From NCBI RefSeq assembly GCF_937891315.1, contig NZ_CALAGI010000125.1:1-35915 (forward strand): a stretch of 35,915 bases of DNA, given 5' to 3'. A program made the position numbers and the translations under genes. Positions 7,828 through 14,978 of the stretch are shown here, piece after piece (the stretch's first letter is position 1; each line of letters opens with the position of its first letter). The notes under the pieces are model-generated. The model made no database searches. It had not been told where the DNA came from and was given only the letters and a program-made list of their open reading frames with translations. The stretch comes from an uncultured Amaricoccus sp. Lineage in GTDB: Bacteria > Pseudomonadota > Alphaproteobacteria > Rhodobacterales > Rhodobacteraceae.

Positions 7828-8633
7828 GCCGGGGTCCCGGCGCGGGCGAGCGCCATCAGTTCCTCGCGGAGTGCGACGATCGCGCCGACGACGAACAGGG
7901 CGGGGGCGCGGATCTCCTCCGCCGCCGCCTGCGCGGCGATGCCGCCGAGATCGGCGACGAGGATCCGCTCCCGCGGCGTGGTCGCCGCGGCGATCACCGC
8001 CGCCGGGGTCGCGGCGGCGAGCCCGCCCGCCATCAGCGCCGCCGTGATGTGCGCCAGCGCCGCGAGGCCCATGTAGACCACGATCGGCTGGCCGGTGCGG
8101 GCCAGCGCCGCCCAGTCGAGATCATCCGGCGTGCCGGCGGCGTGTCCGGTGGCGAGGATCAGCGCCTTCGACACGCCGCGTTTGGTCGCGGGGATCCGGG
8201 CGTCGGCCAGCGCGCCGAAGGCCGAGGTGACGCCCGGCAGCACCCGGAACGGCACGCCCGCGCGGGCGAGCGCCAGCGCCTCGTCGCCGCCGCGGCCGAA
8301 GATGTTCGGATCACCGCCCTTCAGGCGCAGGACGCGCGCGCCGTTCCCGGCGAGCTCGATCATCAGCGCGTTGATCGTCTCCTGCGGCGTCGAGGGCTCG
8401 CCCCGGCGTTTGCCGACAAAACGCAGATCCGCGCCCTCGGCCGCGCGCAGCGCCGCCGGATCGACCAGCGCGTCATAGACCACCGCGTCGGCCTGCGACA
8501 GCGCGGCGATGACTTCGAGCGTCAGGCAGCCGAGACTGCCCGGTCCCGCGCCGGCGAGCCAGACATGCCCAGGCTCGAACGCCGGAAAGCTGGGCGCGAG
8601 ACGGCCGATCGCGGCGCCGAGATCGCCCCTCAA
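7824..8633 (-). CDS. cobA: uroporphyrinogen-III C-methyltransferase
   Basis: This SUMT enzyme adds methyl groups at C-2 and C-7 of uroporphyrinogen III to make precorrin-2, the entry step. It has 269 residues. The core shows VWLAGAGPGSLGCLTLEVIA, VVYDALVD, VGKRRGEPSTPQ, RLKGGDPNIFGRGGDEA, VLPGVTSAFG, IPATKRGVS and VVYMGLA, all classic SUMT motifs. No ATG or GTG fits. The frame opens with TTG at 8633 forming TTGA with the cobM stop, and GGGAGG lies about 9 bases upstream, so a TTG start is well supported. The protein is the methyltransferase alone, without CysG dehydrogenase/chelatase domains. The stop overlaps the cobB ATG. Confidence 0.95.
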   Translation of the reverse strand: MRGDLGAAIGRLAPSFPAFEPGHVWLAGAGPGSLGCLTLEVIAALSQADAVVYDALVDPAALRAAEGADLRFVGKRRGEPSTPQETINALMIELAGNGARVLRLKGGDPNIFGRGGDEALALARAGVPFRVLPGVTSAFGALADARIPATKRGVSKALILATGHAAGTPDDLDWAALARTGQPIVVYMGLAALAHITAALMAGGLAAATPAAVIAAATTPRERILVADLGGIAAQAAAEEIRAPALFVVGAIVALREELMALARAGTPA

Positions 8634-9394
8634 AACCCCGTCCTCCCGCGGAACCGCCGCTGATAGCCGGCGTCGTAGAGCGCGCTCTCGCGAAAGCCCT
8701 GCGCGGCGAGGCCGGGCCCGACCAGGATCAGCGCCGTGCGGTCGATCGGCTCGGCGGCGAGCGCGGCCTCGATATCGCCGAGGGTGCCGCGCACCACCCG
8801 CTCCTCGGGCCAGGAGGCGCGGGCGACCACGGCGACCGGACAATCCGGCCCGTAGAGCGGGGTGAGTTCGGCGACGACCCGCGGCAGCGCATGGATCGCG
8901 AGATGGATGGCGAGCGTCGCGCCCGTCGCGCCGAAGCCGGCCAGCGTCTCGCCCGGCGGCATGGCCGAGGCGCGGCCGGAAACGCGGGTAAGAACGAGGC
9001 TCTGCGCCACCTCCGGAATGGTGAGCTCGCGACCGAGCGCGGCGGCGGCGGCGGCGAAGGCCGGCACGCCGGGGGTCAGCGTATAGGGGATCGCGTGACG
9101 CTCCAGCCGGCGGATCTGCTCGGCCACCGCGCTCCAGATCGACAGATCGCCCGATTGCAACCGCGCGACATCCTGCCCGGCGGCCTGCGCGGCGACGAAT
9201 TCCGCCTCGATCTCGTCGAGCGCCATCGGCGCGGTATCGACGCGCCGCGTGCCCGCGGCGCAATGGGCGAGGATCTCCGGCGGGATGATCGACCCGGCAT
9301 AGAGGCAGACCGGGCAACGCGCGATCAGGTCGCGCCCGCGCAGGGTGAGAAGGTCCGGCGCGCCGGGGCCGGCGCCGATGAAATGCACGGTCAC
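8630..9394 (-). CDS. cobM: precorrin-4 C11-methyltransferase
   Basis: CobM transfers a methyl group to C-11 of precorrin-4 to give precorrin-5. The 254-residue protein begins VTVHFIGAGPGAPDLLTLRG and continues with CLYAGSIIPPEILAHC, SGDLSIWSAVAEQIRRL, YTLTPGVPAFAAAAAALGRELTIPE and LVLTRVSGRASAMP, a near-perfect CobM pattern. The GTG start at 9394 forms GTGA with the cobE stop and has GAGGGGGG just upstream. The 3' end overlaps the TTG start of cobA. A longer in-frame extension upstream lies in cobE and looks like random alanine/glycine/arginine sequence. Confidence 0.96.
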   Translation of the reverse strand: MTVHFIGAGPGAPDLLTLRGRDLIARCPVCLYAGSIIPPEILAHCAAGTRRVDTAPMALDEIEAEFVAAQAAGQDVARLQSGDLSIWSAVAEQIRRLERHAIPYTLTPGVPAFAAAAAALGRELTIPEVAQSLVLTRVSGRASAMPPGETLAGFGATGATLAIHLAIHALPRVVAELTPLYGPDCPVAVVARASWPEERVVRGTLGDIEAALAAEPIDRTALILVGPGLAAQGFRESALYDAGYQRRFRGRTGF

Positions 9395-9753
9395 GACGCA
9401 CCCCCCTCGGCCAGGGCGCAGGTGACCCGGCCAAGCACGAGGCGAGGCCCGAGCAATCGCGCCCGCGGCCCCGCGACGGCCAGCGCCGCCGCCTCCGAGA
9501 CCGAAGCCGCGCCGGTCGCGGCCAGCGACGCGGCGGAGCGGGTGAGCCCGCGCGCGTCCTCCGCCGCCTCCGCGATCACCAGCGGCAGGCCGAGCCGCGC
9601 CGCCGCCTCGGCGATCCCCGGTTCGTCGCGCTTCGCCTCCAGCGTCGCCAGCGCGTCGAGGCGCGTCGCCCCGTGCCCCACCCGCGCCGCGGAAACGGCG
9701 GCCAGCACCTCCTCCGCGCTCGCCCCGCGTCTGCAACCGATTCCGGCGACCAT
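9391..9753 (-). CDS. cobE: CobE / CbiG C-terminal domain protein
   Basis: This 120-residue protein corresponds to CobE and to the C-terminal domain of CbiG (cobalt-precorrin-5A hydrolase). In the aerobic pathway its role is not firmly settled. The start MVAGIGCRRGASAEEVLAAV is the family signature, with GCRRGAS being the conserved turn. LATLEAKRDEPGI and LGLPLVIAEA follow. TGA-ATG at 9755-9751 gives a TGATG overlap with the cobL stop, which supports this start. A slightly earlier ATG at 9774 would add MGVGEIV. Confidence 0.9.
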   Translation of the reverse strand: MVAGIGCRRGASAEEVLAAVSAARVGHGATRLDALATLEAKRDEPGIAEAAARLGLPLVIAEAAEDARGLTRSAASLAATGAASVSEAAALAVAGPRARLLGPRLVLGRVTCALAEGGAS

Positions 9754-11009
9754 CACGATTTCACCCACGCCCATTGTGTTACCGGCATCGCCGGCCGCCA
9801 GCCGGTCATGCCACCGACCGCCGCCGCCCGCGCCACGGCGAGACTGACGAGGTCGCCGCCGAGCCGCGCCGCCGTGGCGATGAGCAACGCCTGTGTCTCC
9901 AGCGTCACCGCGTTCGCCACGATCCGGCCGCCGGGATCGAGCGCGGCGAGTGCCGCGTCCAGCACCCCGGGATCGGTCGCGCCGCCACCCAGAAAGATCG
10001 CGTCCGGCCGCCCCAACCCGGCGAGCGCCGCCGGCGCCGCGCCCTCGACCACCTCGAGCCCCGGCGTGCCCAGCGCCTCGGCATTGCGCCGGATGCGCGC
10101 GGCCCGGTCCGCCCGCGCCTCGATCGCGATGGCGCTGAGCGACCGGTGGCGCAGCATCCAGTCGATGGCGACCGACCCCGCGCCGGCGCCGACATCCCAC
10201 AGCAGCTCGCCCCGCCGGGGGGCGAGCGCGGCCAGCGTCACCGCGCGGATCTCGCGCTTGGTGATCTGGCCGTCATGCTCGAACAGGCTCTCGTCGAGCC
10301 CCGCGAGCGGCAGGATCCGCGCCCCCGCCCCCGCCGCGACCTCGATGCCGAGCAGATTGAGCGCGGCGCAAGCGGTCTCGCCGAAACCCTCGGCCGACGC
10401 TTCCCGCCGCCGCTCGTCCGGACCGCCCAGCGCCTCGAGCACGGTCAGGCGCGACGGCCCGAAGCCCGCTTGCGTCAGCAGCCGGGCGATTTGCGCCGGT
10501 CCCGCGCCGTCCGAGGTCAGCGCGAGGATCCGCGTTCCGGGATGCAGGAGCGGCCGCAGATGGCCCGGCGCGCGGCCATGCAGCGAGACGGTCTCGACCT
10601 CCGGCAGCGCCCAGCCGAGCCGCGCCGCGGCGAGGGAGAAGGCCGAGGCGGCGGGCACCACCTCCATCTCGTCCGCGCCGACCCGCCGGGCCAGCGTCGC
10701 CCCGACGCCGTGCAGGAACGGATCGCCCGAGGCGAGCACACAGACCGGCTGACCGCGCAGGGCGAGAACCTCGCTCACGGCGACGTCGAACGGGCTCGGC
10801 CAGGCCCGCGCCTCGCCCCGGATCAACGGCGCGGCCAGTGCGAGATGCCGCCGGCCGCCGAACACCACCTCGGCCTCCGACACCAGCCGCCGGGCCGCCG
10901 CGCCAAGCCCGTCGGCGCCGTCCTCGCCGATCCCGACGACGGCGAGCCATTTCGCGGCCGGCCATTTTGCCTTTGTCGCGGCGGGGGCGGAATCGCTAGA
11001 AGGCGGCAT
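9753..11009 (-). CDS. cobL: precorrin-6Y C5,15-methyltransferase (decarboxylating)
   Basis: CobL is a two-domain enzyme that methylates C-5 and C-15 and decarboxylates the C-12 acetate. The N-terminal CbiE-like domain starts KWLAVVGIGEDGADGLG and includes VFGGRRHLAL, VLASGDPFLHGVGATL and SLHGRAPGHLRPLL. The C-terminal CbiT-like domain carries the SAM site LLWDVGAGAGSVAIDW followed by ITKREIRAVT before it and FLGGGATDPGVLDAAL after it. Total is 418 residues if translation starts at ATG 11009 (MPPSSDSAP), normal for CobL. That ATG overlaps the cobK ATG head to head, so any Shine-Dalgarno lies inside cobK coding sequence. No other ATG, GTG or TTG fits nearer. First gene of its operon. Confidence 0.93.
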   Translation of the reverse strand: MPPSSDSAPAATKAKWPAAKWLAVVGIGEDGADGLGAAARRLVSEAEVVFGGRRHLALAAPLIRGEARAWPSPFDVAVSEVLALRGQPVCVLASGDPFLHGVGATLARRVGADEMEVVPAASAFSLAAARLGWALPEVETVSLHGRAPGHLRPLLHPGTRILALTSDGAGPAQIARLLTQAGFGPSRLTVLEALGGPDERRREASAEGFGETACAALNLLGIEVAAGAGARILPLAGLDESLFEHDGQITKREIRAVTLAALAPRRGELLWDVGAGAGSVAIDWMLRHRSLSAIAIEARADRAARIRRNAEALGTPGLEVVEGAAPAALAGLGRPDAIFLGGGATDPGVLDAALAALDPGGRIVANAVTLETQALLIATAARLGGDLVSLAVARAAAVGGMTGWRPAMPVTQWAWVKS

Positions 11010-11754
11010 GCGGATTCTCGTTCTCGGGGGCACCGGCGAGGCCCGGACGCTCGCCACGCGGCTCGCAGCCCGTCCGGGCGTCGAGGTCACCCTGTCGCTC
11101 GCCGGCCGCACCCGCGCCCCGGTCGTGCCCGACTGCGCGGTGCGGATCGGCGGCTTCGGCGGCGCCGAGGGTCTCGCGCGCGCGGCTCGGGACTTTGACA
11201 TTCTCGTCGATGCGACCCATCCCTTCGCCCGCCGCGTCTCGGCCAATGCCGAGGCGGCGAGCGCGGCGACCGGCGTCCCCCTCGTCACGCTCGACCGGCC
11301 GCCGTGGCAGGCGGTCGCCGGCGACCACTGGATCCGCGTCGCCGACATGGCGGCGGCGGTGGCGGCGCTCGGTCCCGCGCCGCGCCGGGTCTTTCTCGCC
11401 ATCGGCCGGCAGGAGGCGGGCGCCTTCCGCGCCGCCCCCTGGCACGCCTATCTCATCCGCAGCGTCGAGCCGGTCGCGCCCGGCGACCTGCCGCCGGACG
11501 CCGAGACCCTGCTTGCCCGCGGTCCCTTCGCCGAACGGGACGAACGCGCGCTTCTCCAACAGCGCGGCATCGAGATCGTCGTCGCCAAGAACAGCGGCGG
11601 CGCGGCGACCCACGGCAAGATCGCCGCCGCCCGCGCCCTCGGCCTCGCCGTGGTGCTCATCGACCGCGAAGCGCGGCCGGGCGCCGCGACGACGGTCGAG
11701 GAAGCGCTCGCCCGCCTCGATCATCCCGCCACCTCGGCGAAGCGCGGCGTATAG
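11008..11754 (+). CDS. cobK: precorrin-6A reductase
   Basis: CobK reduces precorrin-6A to dihydroprecorrin-6A with NADPH. The 248-residue protein starts MRILVLGGTGEARTLATRLA with the nucleotide-binding glycines, preceded by AAGGCGG. Conserved blocks are IGGFGGAEGL, ILVDATHPFARRVSANA, VFLAIGRQEAGAF and VVAKNSGGAATHGKI AAAR near the C-terminus, as in all CobK/CbiJ proteins. The gene stands alone on the plus strand between two minus-strand cob operons. Its start overlaps that of cobL, and its last 34 bases overlap the 3' end of cobJ. Confidence 0.96.
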   Translation: MRILVLGGTGEARTLATRLAARPGVEVTLSLAGRTRAPVVPDCAVRIGGFGGAEGLARAARDFDILVDATHPFARRVSANAEAASAATGVPLVTLDRPPWQAVAGDHWIRVADMAAAVAALGPAPRRVFLAIGRQEAGAFRAAPWHAYLIRSVEPVAPGDLPPDAETLLARGPFAERDERALLQQRGIEIVVAKNSGGAATHGKIAAARALGLAVVLIDREARPGAATTVEEALARLDHPATSAKRGV

Positions 11755-12485
11755 ACCAGCGGCGGCAAGCCGTCGCCACGCGTCACCGTCCGCGTCGCGG
11801 GCGAGCCAACGATGACGCAGGTCGCCATGTCCGCCATTCCCGCCTCGGCCCGGTCCAGCGGCACGACCACGATCCGCTCGTCCGCCCGGCCCGCCGCCCG
11901 GCCAAAGACCACCGGCCCCGCGCCCGGCAGAACCTCGCGCAGGACCTCGAAGGCACGGCCGAGTTGCCAGGGCCGGGCGCGGCTGACCGGGTTGTAGAGT
12001 GCGATCACGAAGCCCGCCGCCGCCGCCGCGCGCAACCGCGCCTCGACGAGCTCCCAGGGCTTCAGATTGTCGCTGAGCGAGATGGCACAGAAATCATGGC
12101 CAAGCGGCGCGCCGCAGCGCGCGGCGACCGCCAGCATCGCCGTCACGCCGGGCACCACCGCGATCTCCAGCGCCCGCCATTCGGCCGGCCCCGCCTCCAC
12201 CGCCTCGCAGACCGCCGCGGCCATGGCAAAGACCCCGGGATCGCCGCCCGACACCACCGCCACGCATCGGCCCCCGGCGGCCAGCGCCAGCGCCGCGCGC
12301 GCCCGATCGAGCTCCTCGCGATTGTCCGAGGCGTGGGCGACCTGCCCCGCGGCCAGCGTCAGCCGCGCGAGATAGGGCCCATAGCCGAAGAGATCGGACG
12401 CCGCCGCCACCGCCTCGAGCGCTTCGGGCGTCACCTGCCCGGCGCCGCCCGGCCCGAGGCCGATCACCGTCAGCCGCCCGCTCAC
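11721..12485 (-). CDS. cobJ: precorrin-3B C17-methyltransferase
   Basis: CobJ methylates C-17 of precorrin-3B and drives ring contraction to precorrin-4. The 254-residue protein starts at GTG 12485 (VSGRLTVIGLGPGG), with GGGAGG upstream and a GTGA overlap with the cobI stop. Signature parts are YGPYLARL, SDNREELDRA, VVSGGDPGVFAMAAAV, VVPGVTAMLA, HDFCAISLSDNLKPWELVEARL, ALYNPVSRARPWQL and VIVGSPATRTV. This is a plain CobJ without the CbiG fusion seen in some species. Last gene of the riboswitch operon; its 3' end overlaps convergent cobK by 34 bases. Confidence 0.96.
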   Translation of the reverse strand: MSGRLTVIGLGPGGAGQVTPEALEAVAAASDLFGYGPYLARLTLAAGQVAHASDNREELDRARAALALAAGGRCVAVVSGGDPGVFAMAAAVCEAVEAGPAEWRALEIAVVPGVTAMLAVAARCGAPLGHDFCAISLSDNLKPWELVEARLRAAAAAGFVIALYNPVSRARPWQLGRAFEVLREVLPGAGPVVFGRAAGRADERIVVVPLDRAEAGMADMATCVIVGSPATRTVTRGDGLPPLVYTPRFAEVAG

Positions 12486-13207
12486 GGCCGGCCCTCCCAG
12501 CCCGGAACCAGCACGATCGAGAAATAGGGCGCGTCGTCGTCGCCCTTGTCGGCGAGCGGCGTCGTCCAGGTGCGTTCCATCGTGCCGCGCTCGACATAGA
12601 CCGCGCGGGCGAGCTTGCCGGTCGCCGCCAGCGCCCGGCGGATGCGCGGCAGGTTCCGCCCGACCTTCATGATGACGCTGGCCGGACTGTCGGCGATCCG
12701 CCGCGCCAGTTCGCCCTCCTCCAAAGTGCCGGGCAGCACGGTCAGCACCTCGTCGCCCTGCACCAGCGGCAGGCCGGCCTGGCTCCAGCAGCCCGACATC
12801 GCGGTGATGCCGGGGATCACCTCCGCCGGCCAGCGTGGCGCGAGGCGCACATGCAGATGCATGTAGGAACCATAGAACAGCGGATCGCCCTCGCTCAGCA
12901 CCGCGACGATGCGCCCGGCCGCGAGATGGCTCTCCACCGACGCCGCCGCCGCGGTGTAGAAGCCGCCAACCGCCTCGGCATAGAGCGCGTCGCGCCACGG
13001 AATCTCGGTCGTGACCGGATAGAGCAGCGGCAATTCCACCGCGTCCGGCCGCAGGAAACCATCGACCGTCTTTCGCGCATTGCCGGCCCGGCCCGCCTTG
13101 GCGAAATGCGCCACCACATCGGCCATCGCCAGCGCCTTCACCGCCTTCAGCGTCAGCAGGTCCGGGTCGCCCGGCCCGGTGCCGACCCCGATCAGCCGCC
13201 CGCTCAC
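12482..13207 (-). CDS. cobI: precorrin-2 C20-methyltransferase
   Basis: CobI makes precorrin-3A by methylating C-20 of precorrin-2. The 241-residue protein begins VSGRLIGVGTGPGDPDLLTL at GTG 13207, which forms GTGA with the cobH stop. KAVKALAMADVVAHFAKAG, LSEGDPLFYGSYMHLHVRL, VIPGITAMSGCWSQAGLPL and VIMKVGRNLPRIRRAL are the usual CobI motifs. The first 16 bases of the reading frame match those of cobJ exactly (see findings). The stop overlaps the cobJ start. Confidence 0.96.
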   Translation of the reverse strand: MSGRLIGVGTGPGDPDLLTLKAVKALAMADVVAHFAKAGRAGNARKTVDGFLRPDAVELPLLYPVTTEIPWRDALYAEAVGGFYTAAAASVESHLAAGRIVAVLSEGDPLFYGSYMHLHVRLAPRWPAEVIPGITAMSGCWSQAGLPLVQGDEVLTVLPGTLEEGELARRIADSPASVIMKVGRNLPRIRRALAATGKLARAVYVERGTMERTWTTPLADKGDDDAPYFSIVLVPGWEGRP

Positions 13208-13830
13208 AGCCCGGCCCTCGCGAGCGCGTTCACCGCCGCCGCCGTCATCGCGCTGCCCCCCAGACGGCCCAGCACCACGGCGCAGGGCAGGTCGGAGGCC
13301 GCCAGCGCGTCCTTTGATTCCGCCGCGCCGACGAAACCGACCGGCATGCCGATCACCGCCGCCGGCCGGGGCGCGCCCGCCGCGATCATGTCGAGCAGGT
13401 GGAAAAGCGCGGTCGGCGCGTTGCCGATCGCCACCACCGCCCCGCCGAGCCGGTCGCGCCAGAGTTCCAGCGCCGCCGCCGAGCGGGTCGTGCCGAGCTC
13501 CGCCGCGATCTCCGGCGTCCGCGGATCGCGCAAGGTACAGATCACCGCGTTCTCCGCCGGCAACCGGGCGCGGGTCACGCCATGCGCCACCATCTCCGCG
13601 TCGCAGAGGATCGGCGCCCCGGCCCCGAGCGCCGCCCGCGCGCCCGCCACGAAGCCGGGCGAGAAGCGGAAATCCCGCGCCGCCTCGACCAGCCCGCAGG
13701 CATGGATCATGCGGACCGCGACATCGGCCTCCTCGTCCGAAAAGCGCGACAGGTCGGCCTCGGCGCGGATGATGGCGAAGGACCGCCGGTAGATCGCATC
13801 CCCGTCTCGAATATAGTCGTGCATGCTCAT
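13204..13830 (-). CDS. cobH: precorrin-8X methylmutase
   Basis: CobH moves the methyl group from C-11 to C-12, giving hydrogenobyrinic acid. The 208-residue protein starts MSMHDYIRDGDAIYRRSFAI and contains DVAVRMIHACGLVEAA, FSPGFVAGARAAL, ILCDAEMVAHGVTRARLP, IGNAPTALFHLLD and VIGMPVGFVGAAESKDAL; the His in RMIHACG is the catalytic residue known in the family. The ATG overlaps the cobG stop (ATGA), and a perfect GGGAGG lies 7 bases upstream (13838-13843), inside a 15-bp tandem repeat. Confidence 0.96.
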   Translation of the reverse strand: MSMHDYIRDGDAIYRRSFAIIRAEADLSRFSDEEADVAVRMIHACGLVEAARDFRFSPGFVAGARAALGAGAPILCDAEMVAHGVTRARLPAENAVICTLRDPRTPEIAAELGTTRSAAALELWRDRLGGAVVAIGNAPTALFHLLDMIAAGAPRPAAVIGMPVGFVGAAESKDALAASDLPCAVVLGRLGGSAMTAAAVNALARAGL

Positions 13831-14978
13831 CCCCGGACCTCCCGCCCCCGGACTTCCCGCCCCCGGACTTCCCGCCGCGACAGCCTCTCGCGCAGCGCGT
13901 CGGGAACGGCAAGCCCTTCTCCCGTCACCACGGCGCCCTCCGGCGTGCCGAGCAGCGTGATCGCCGGCCCCGCCGGCTGCGCGCAGCGCTTGGCACAGCC
14001 CGAAACATGCAGCCGCGCGCCCTCCGGCGGCGTGATCCCGAAGCCCGGATCCGCCAGCCGCGCGGCGATCGCCCGGGCCGCGAGCCAGGCCGAGCCACAG
14101 GCCGGCGCACCGGCGCAAGCCGCGATGCGCAGCCGCGGATCCTCGGCCTCGGTCACGAAGCCCAGCGCCCGCGCCCCGGCCAGCAGCCGCGCGTCCGCCT
14201 CCTCCGACAAGCCGACGAAGACCAGCGCGCGGCCCGGCGCCGGCCGGACACCGGCCGCCCCGCGCGCCGCCTCCGCCAAGGCACCGAGCGCCACCGCGTC
14301 GGTCTGACCGAAGGCGGGTGCGACGCCCCGCGCGACGCCGTCGCGGAGCGGAAAACGTCCGACCGGCGACACATCTGGCCGCGCCGGTGGGGCGTCCGGC
14401 GCGAGATCGAGGTCGCGCGCCCGGCCGCCGGTGCGCGACAGCCGGTCGAGCAGCGCCCGCCCCGCCGCCACCGCGCCCGCCGCGTCGAATGAGCCAAGCG
14501 GCGCGCGGTCGGCCCAGACAGTCCAGCCCTCCGCCGTCGCCCGCAGCCGCAGATCCGCCGTCAGCCCGTCGAGCGCCAGCGCCCCGCCGCCATCGACCAC
14601 CACCGATACCTTCGGCGCCAGCGGCCGCGAAAAGCCACGCAGCGCCGCCGCCAGCGGCCGGGGATCGGCGAACTCGGCCAGATCAAGCCCGGCGAGCGGT
14701 CCCATCACCACCGGCGGCCCGGCCGGCGCCTCGATCCCGAGGTCTTCCAGCGCCGCCGCCAGCTTCGGCGCCGTCGCCGCCGTCAGGCCGCGGATCTGCG
14801 TGCTGCCCCGCGCCGTGACCTCGACCAACCCGTTGCCGAAGGCGGCCGCCGCCCGGGCCAGCCCCGCCAGTTGCGCCAGCGTCAACTCCGCCACCATCAG
14901 CCGGGCCAGCAACCCGTCCCCACTCGCCATCGGCGCGGCCAGCGTCGGACAGGCGCCGCGGCGCATCGGCGCGCTCAC
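13827..14978 (-). CDS. cobG: precorrin-3B synthase
   Basis: CobG is the oxygen-using monooxygenase that converts precorrin-3A to precorrin-3B; its presence marks the aerobic pathway. It belongs to the nitrite/sulfite reductase fold. The 383-residue protein shows two ferredoxin-like halves (FGNGLVEVTARGSTQIRGL near residues 47-65 is typical) and the 4Fe-4S/siroheme-type ligand set Cys288, Cys294, Cys328 and Cys332 (CAGAPAC ... GCAKRC). The C-terminus ends in three copies of REVRG, encoded by a 15-bp tandem repeat, which looks like a recent extension. The ATG overlaps the cobN stop and the stop overlaps the cobH ATG. Confidence 0.93.
   Translation of the reverse strand: MSAPMRRGACPTLAAPMASGDGLLARLMVAELTLAQLAGLARAAAAFGNGLVEVTARGSTQIRGLTAATAPKLAAALEDLGIEAPAGPPVVMGPLAGLDLAEFADPRPLAAALRGFSRPLAPKVSVVVDGGGALALDGLTADLRLRATAEGWTVWADRAPLGSFDAAGAVAAGRALLDRLSRTGGRARDLDLAPDAPPARPDVSPVGRFPLRDGVARGVAPAFGQTDAVALGALAEAARGAAGVRPAPGRALVFVGLSEEADARLLAGARALGFVTEAEDPRLRIAACAGAPACGSAWLAARAIAARLADPGFGITPPEGARLHVSGCAKRCAQPAGPAITLLGTPEGAVVTGEGLAVPDALRERLSRREVRGREVRGREVRG
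13831..13875 (-). repeat. 15-bp tandem repeat, three copies, at the cobG-cobH junction
   Basis: Three units of 15 bases (13831-13845, 13846-13860, 13861-13875) differ at one base: two read CCCCGGACTTCCCGC on the plus strand and the one next to cobH reads CCCCGGACCTCCCGC. They encode REVRG three times at the end of CobG. In the cobH-proximal copy the change turns GGGAAG into GGGAGG at proper distance from the cobH start. Confidence 0.95.

Noticed and set aside
7824..9434. 536-residue version of cobA
   Set aside because: The first half is out-of-frame translation of cobM; the SUMT homology begins after the TTG at 8633.
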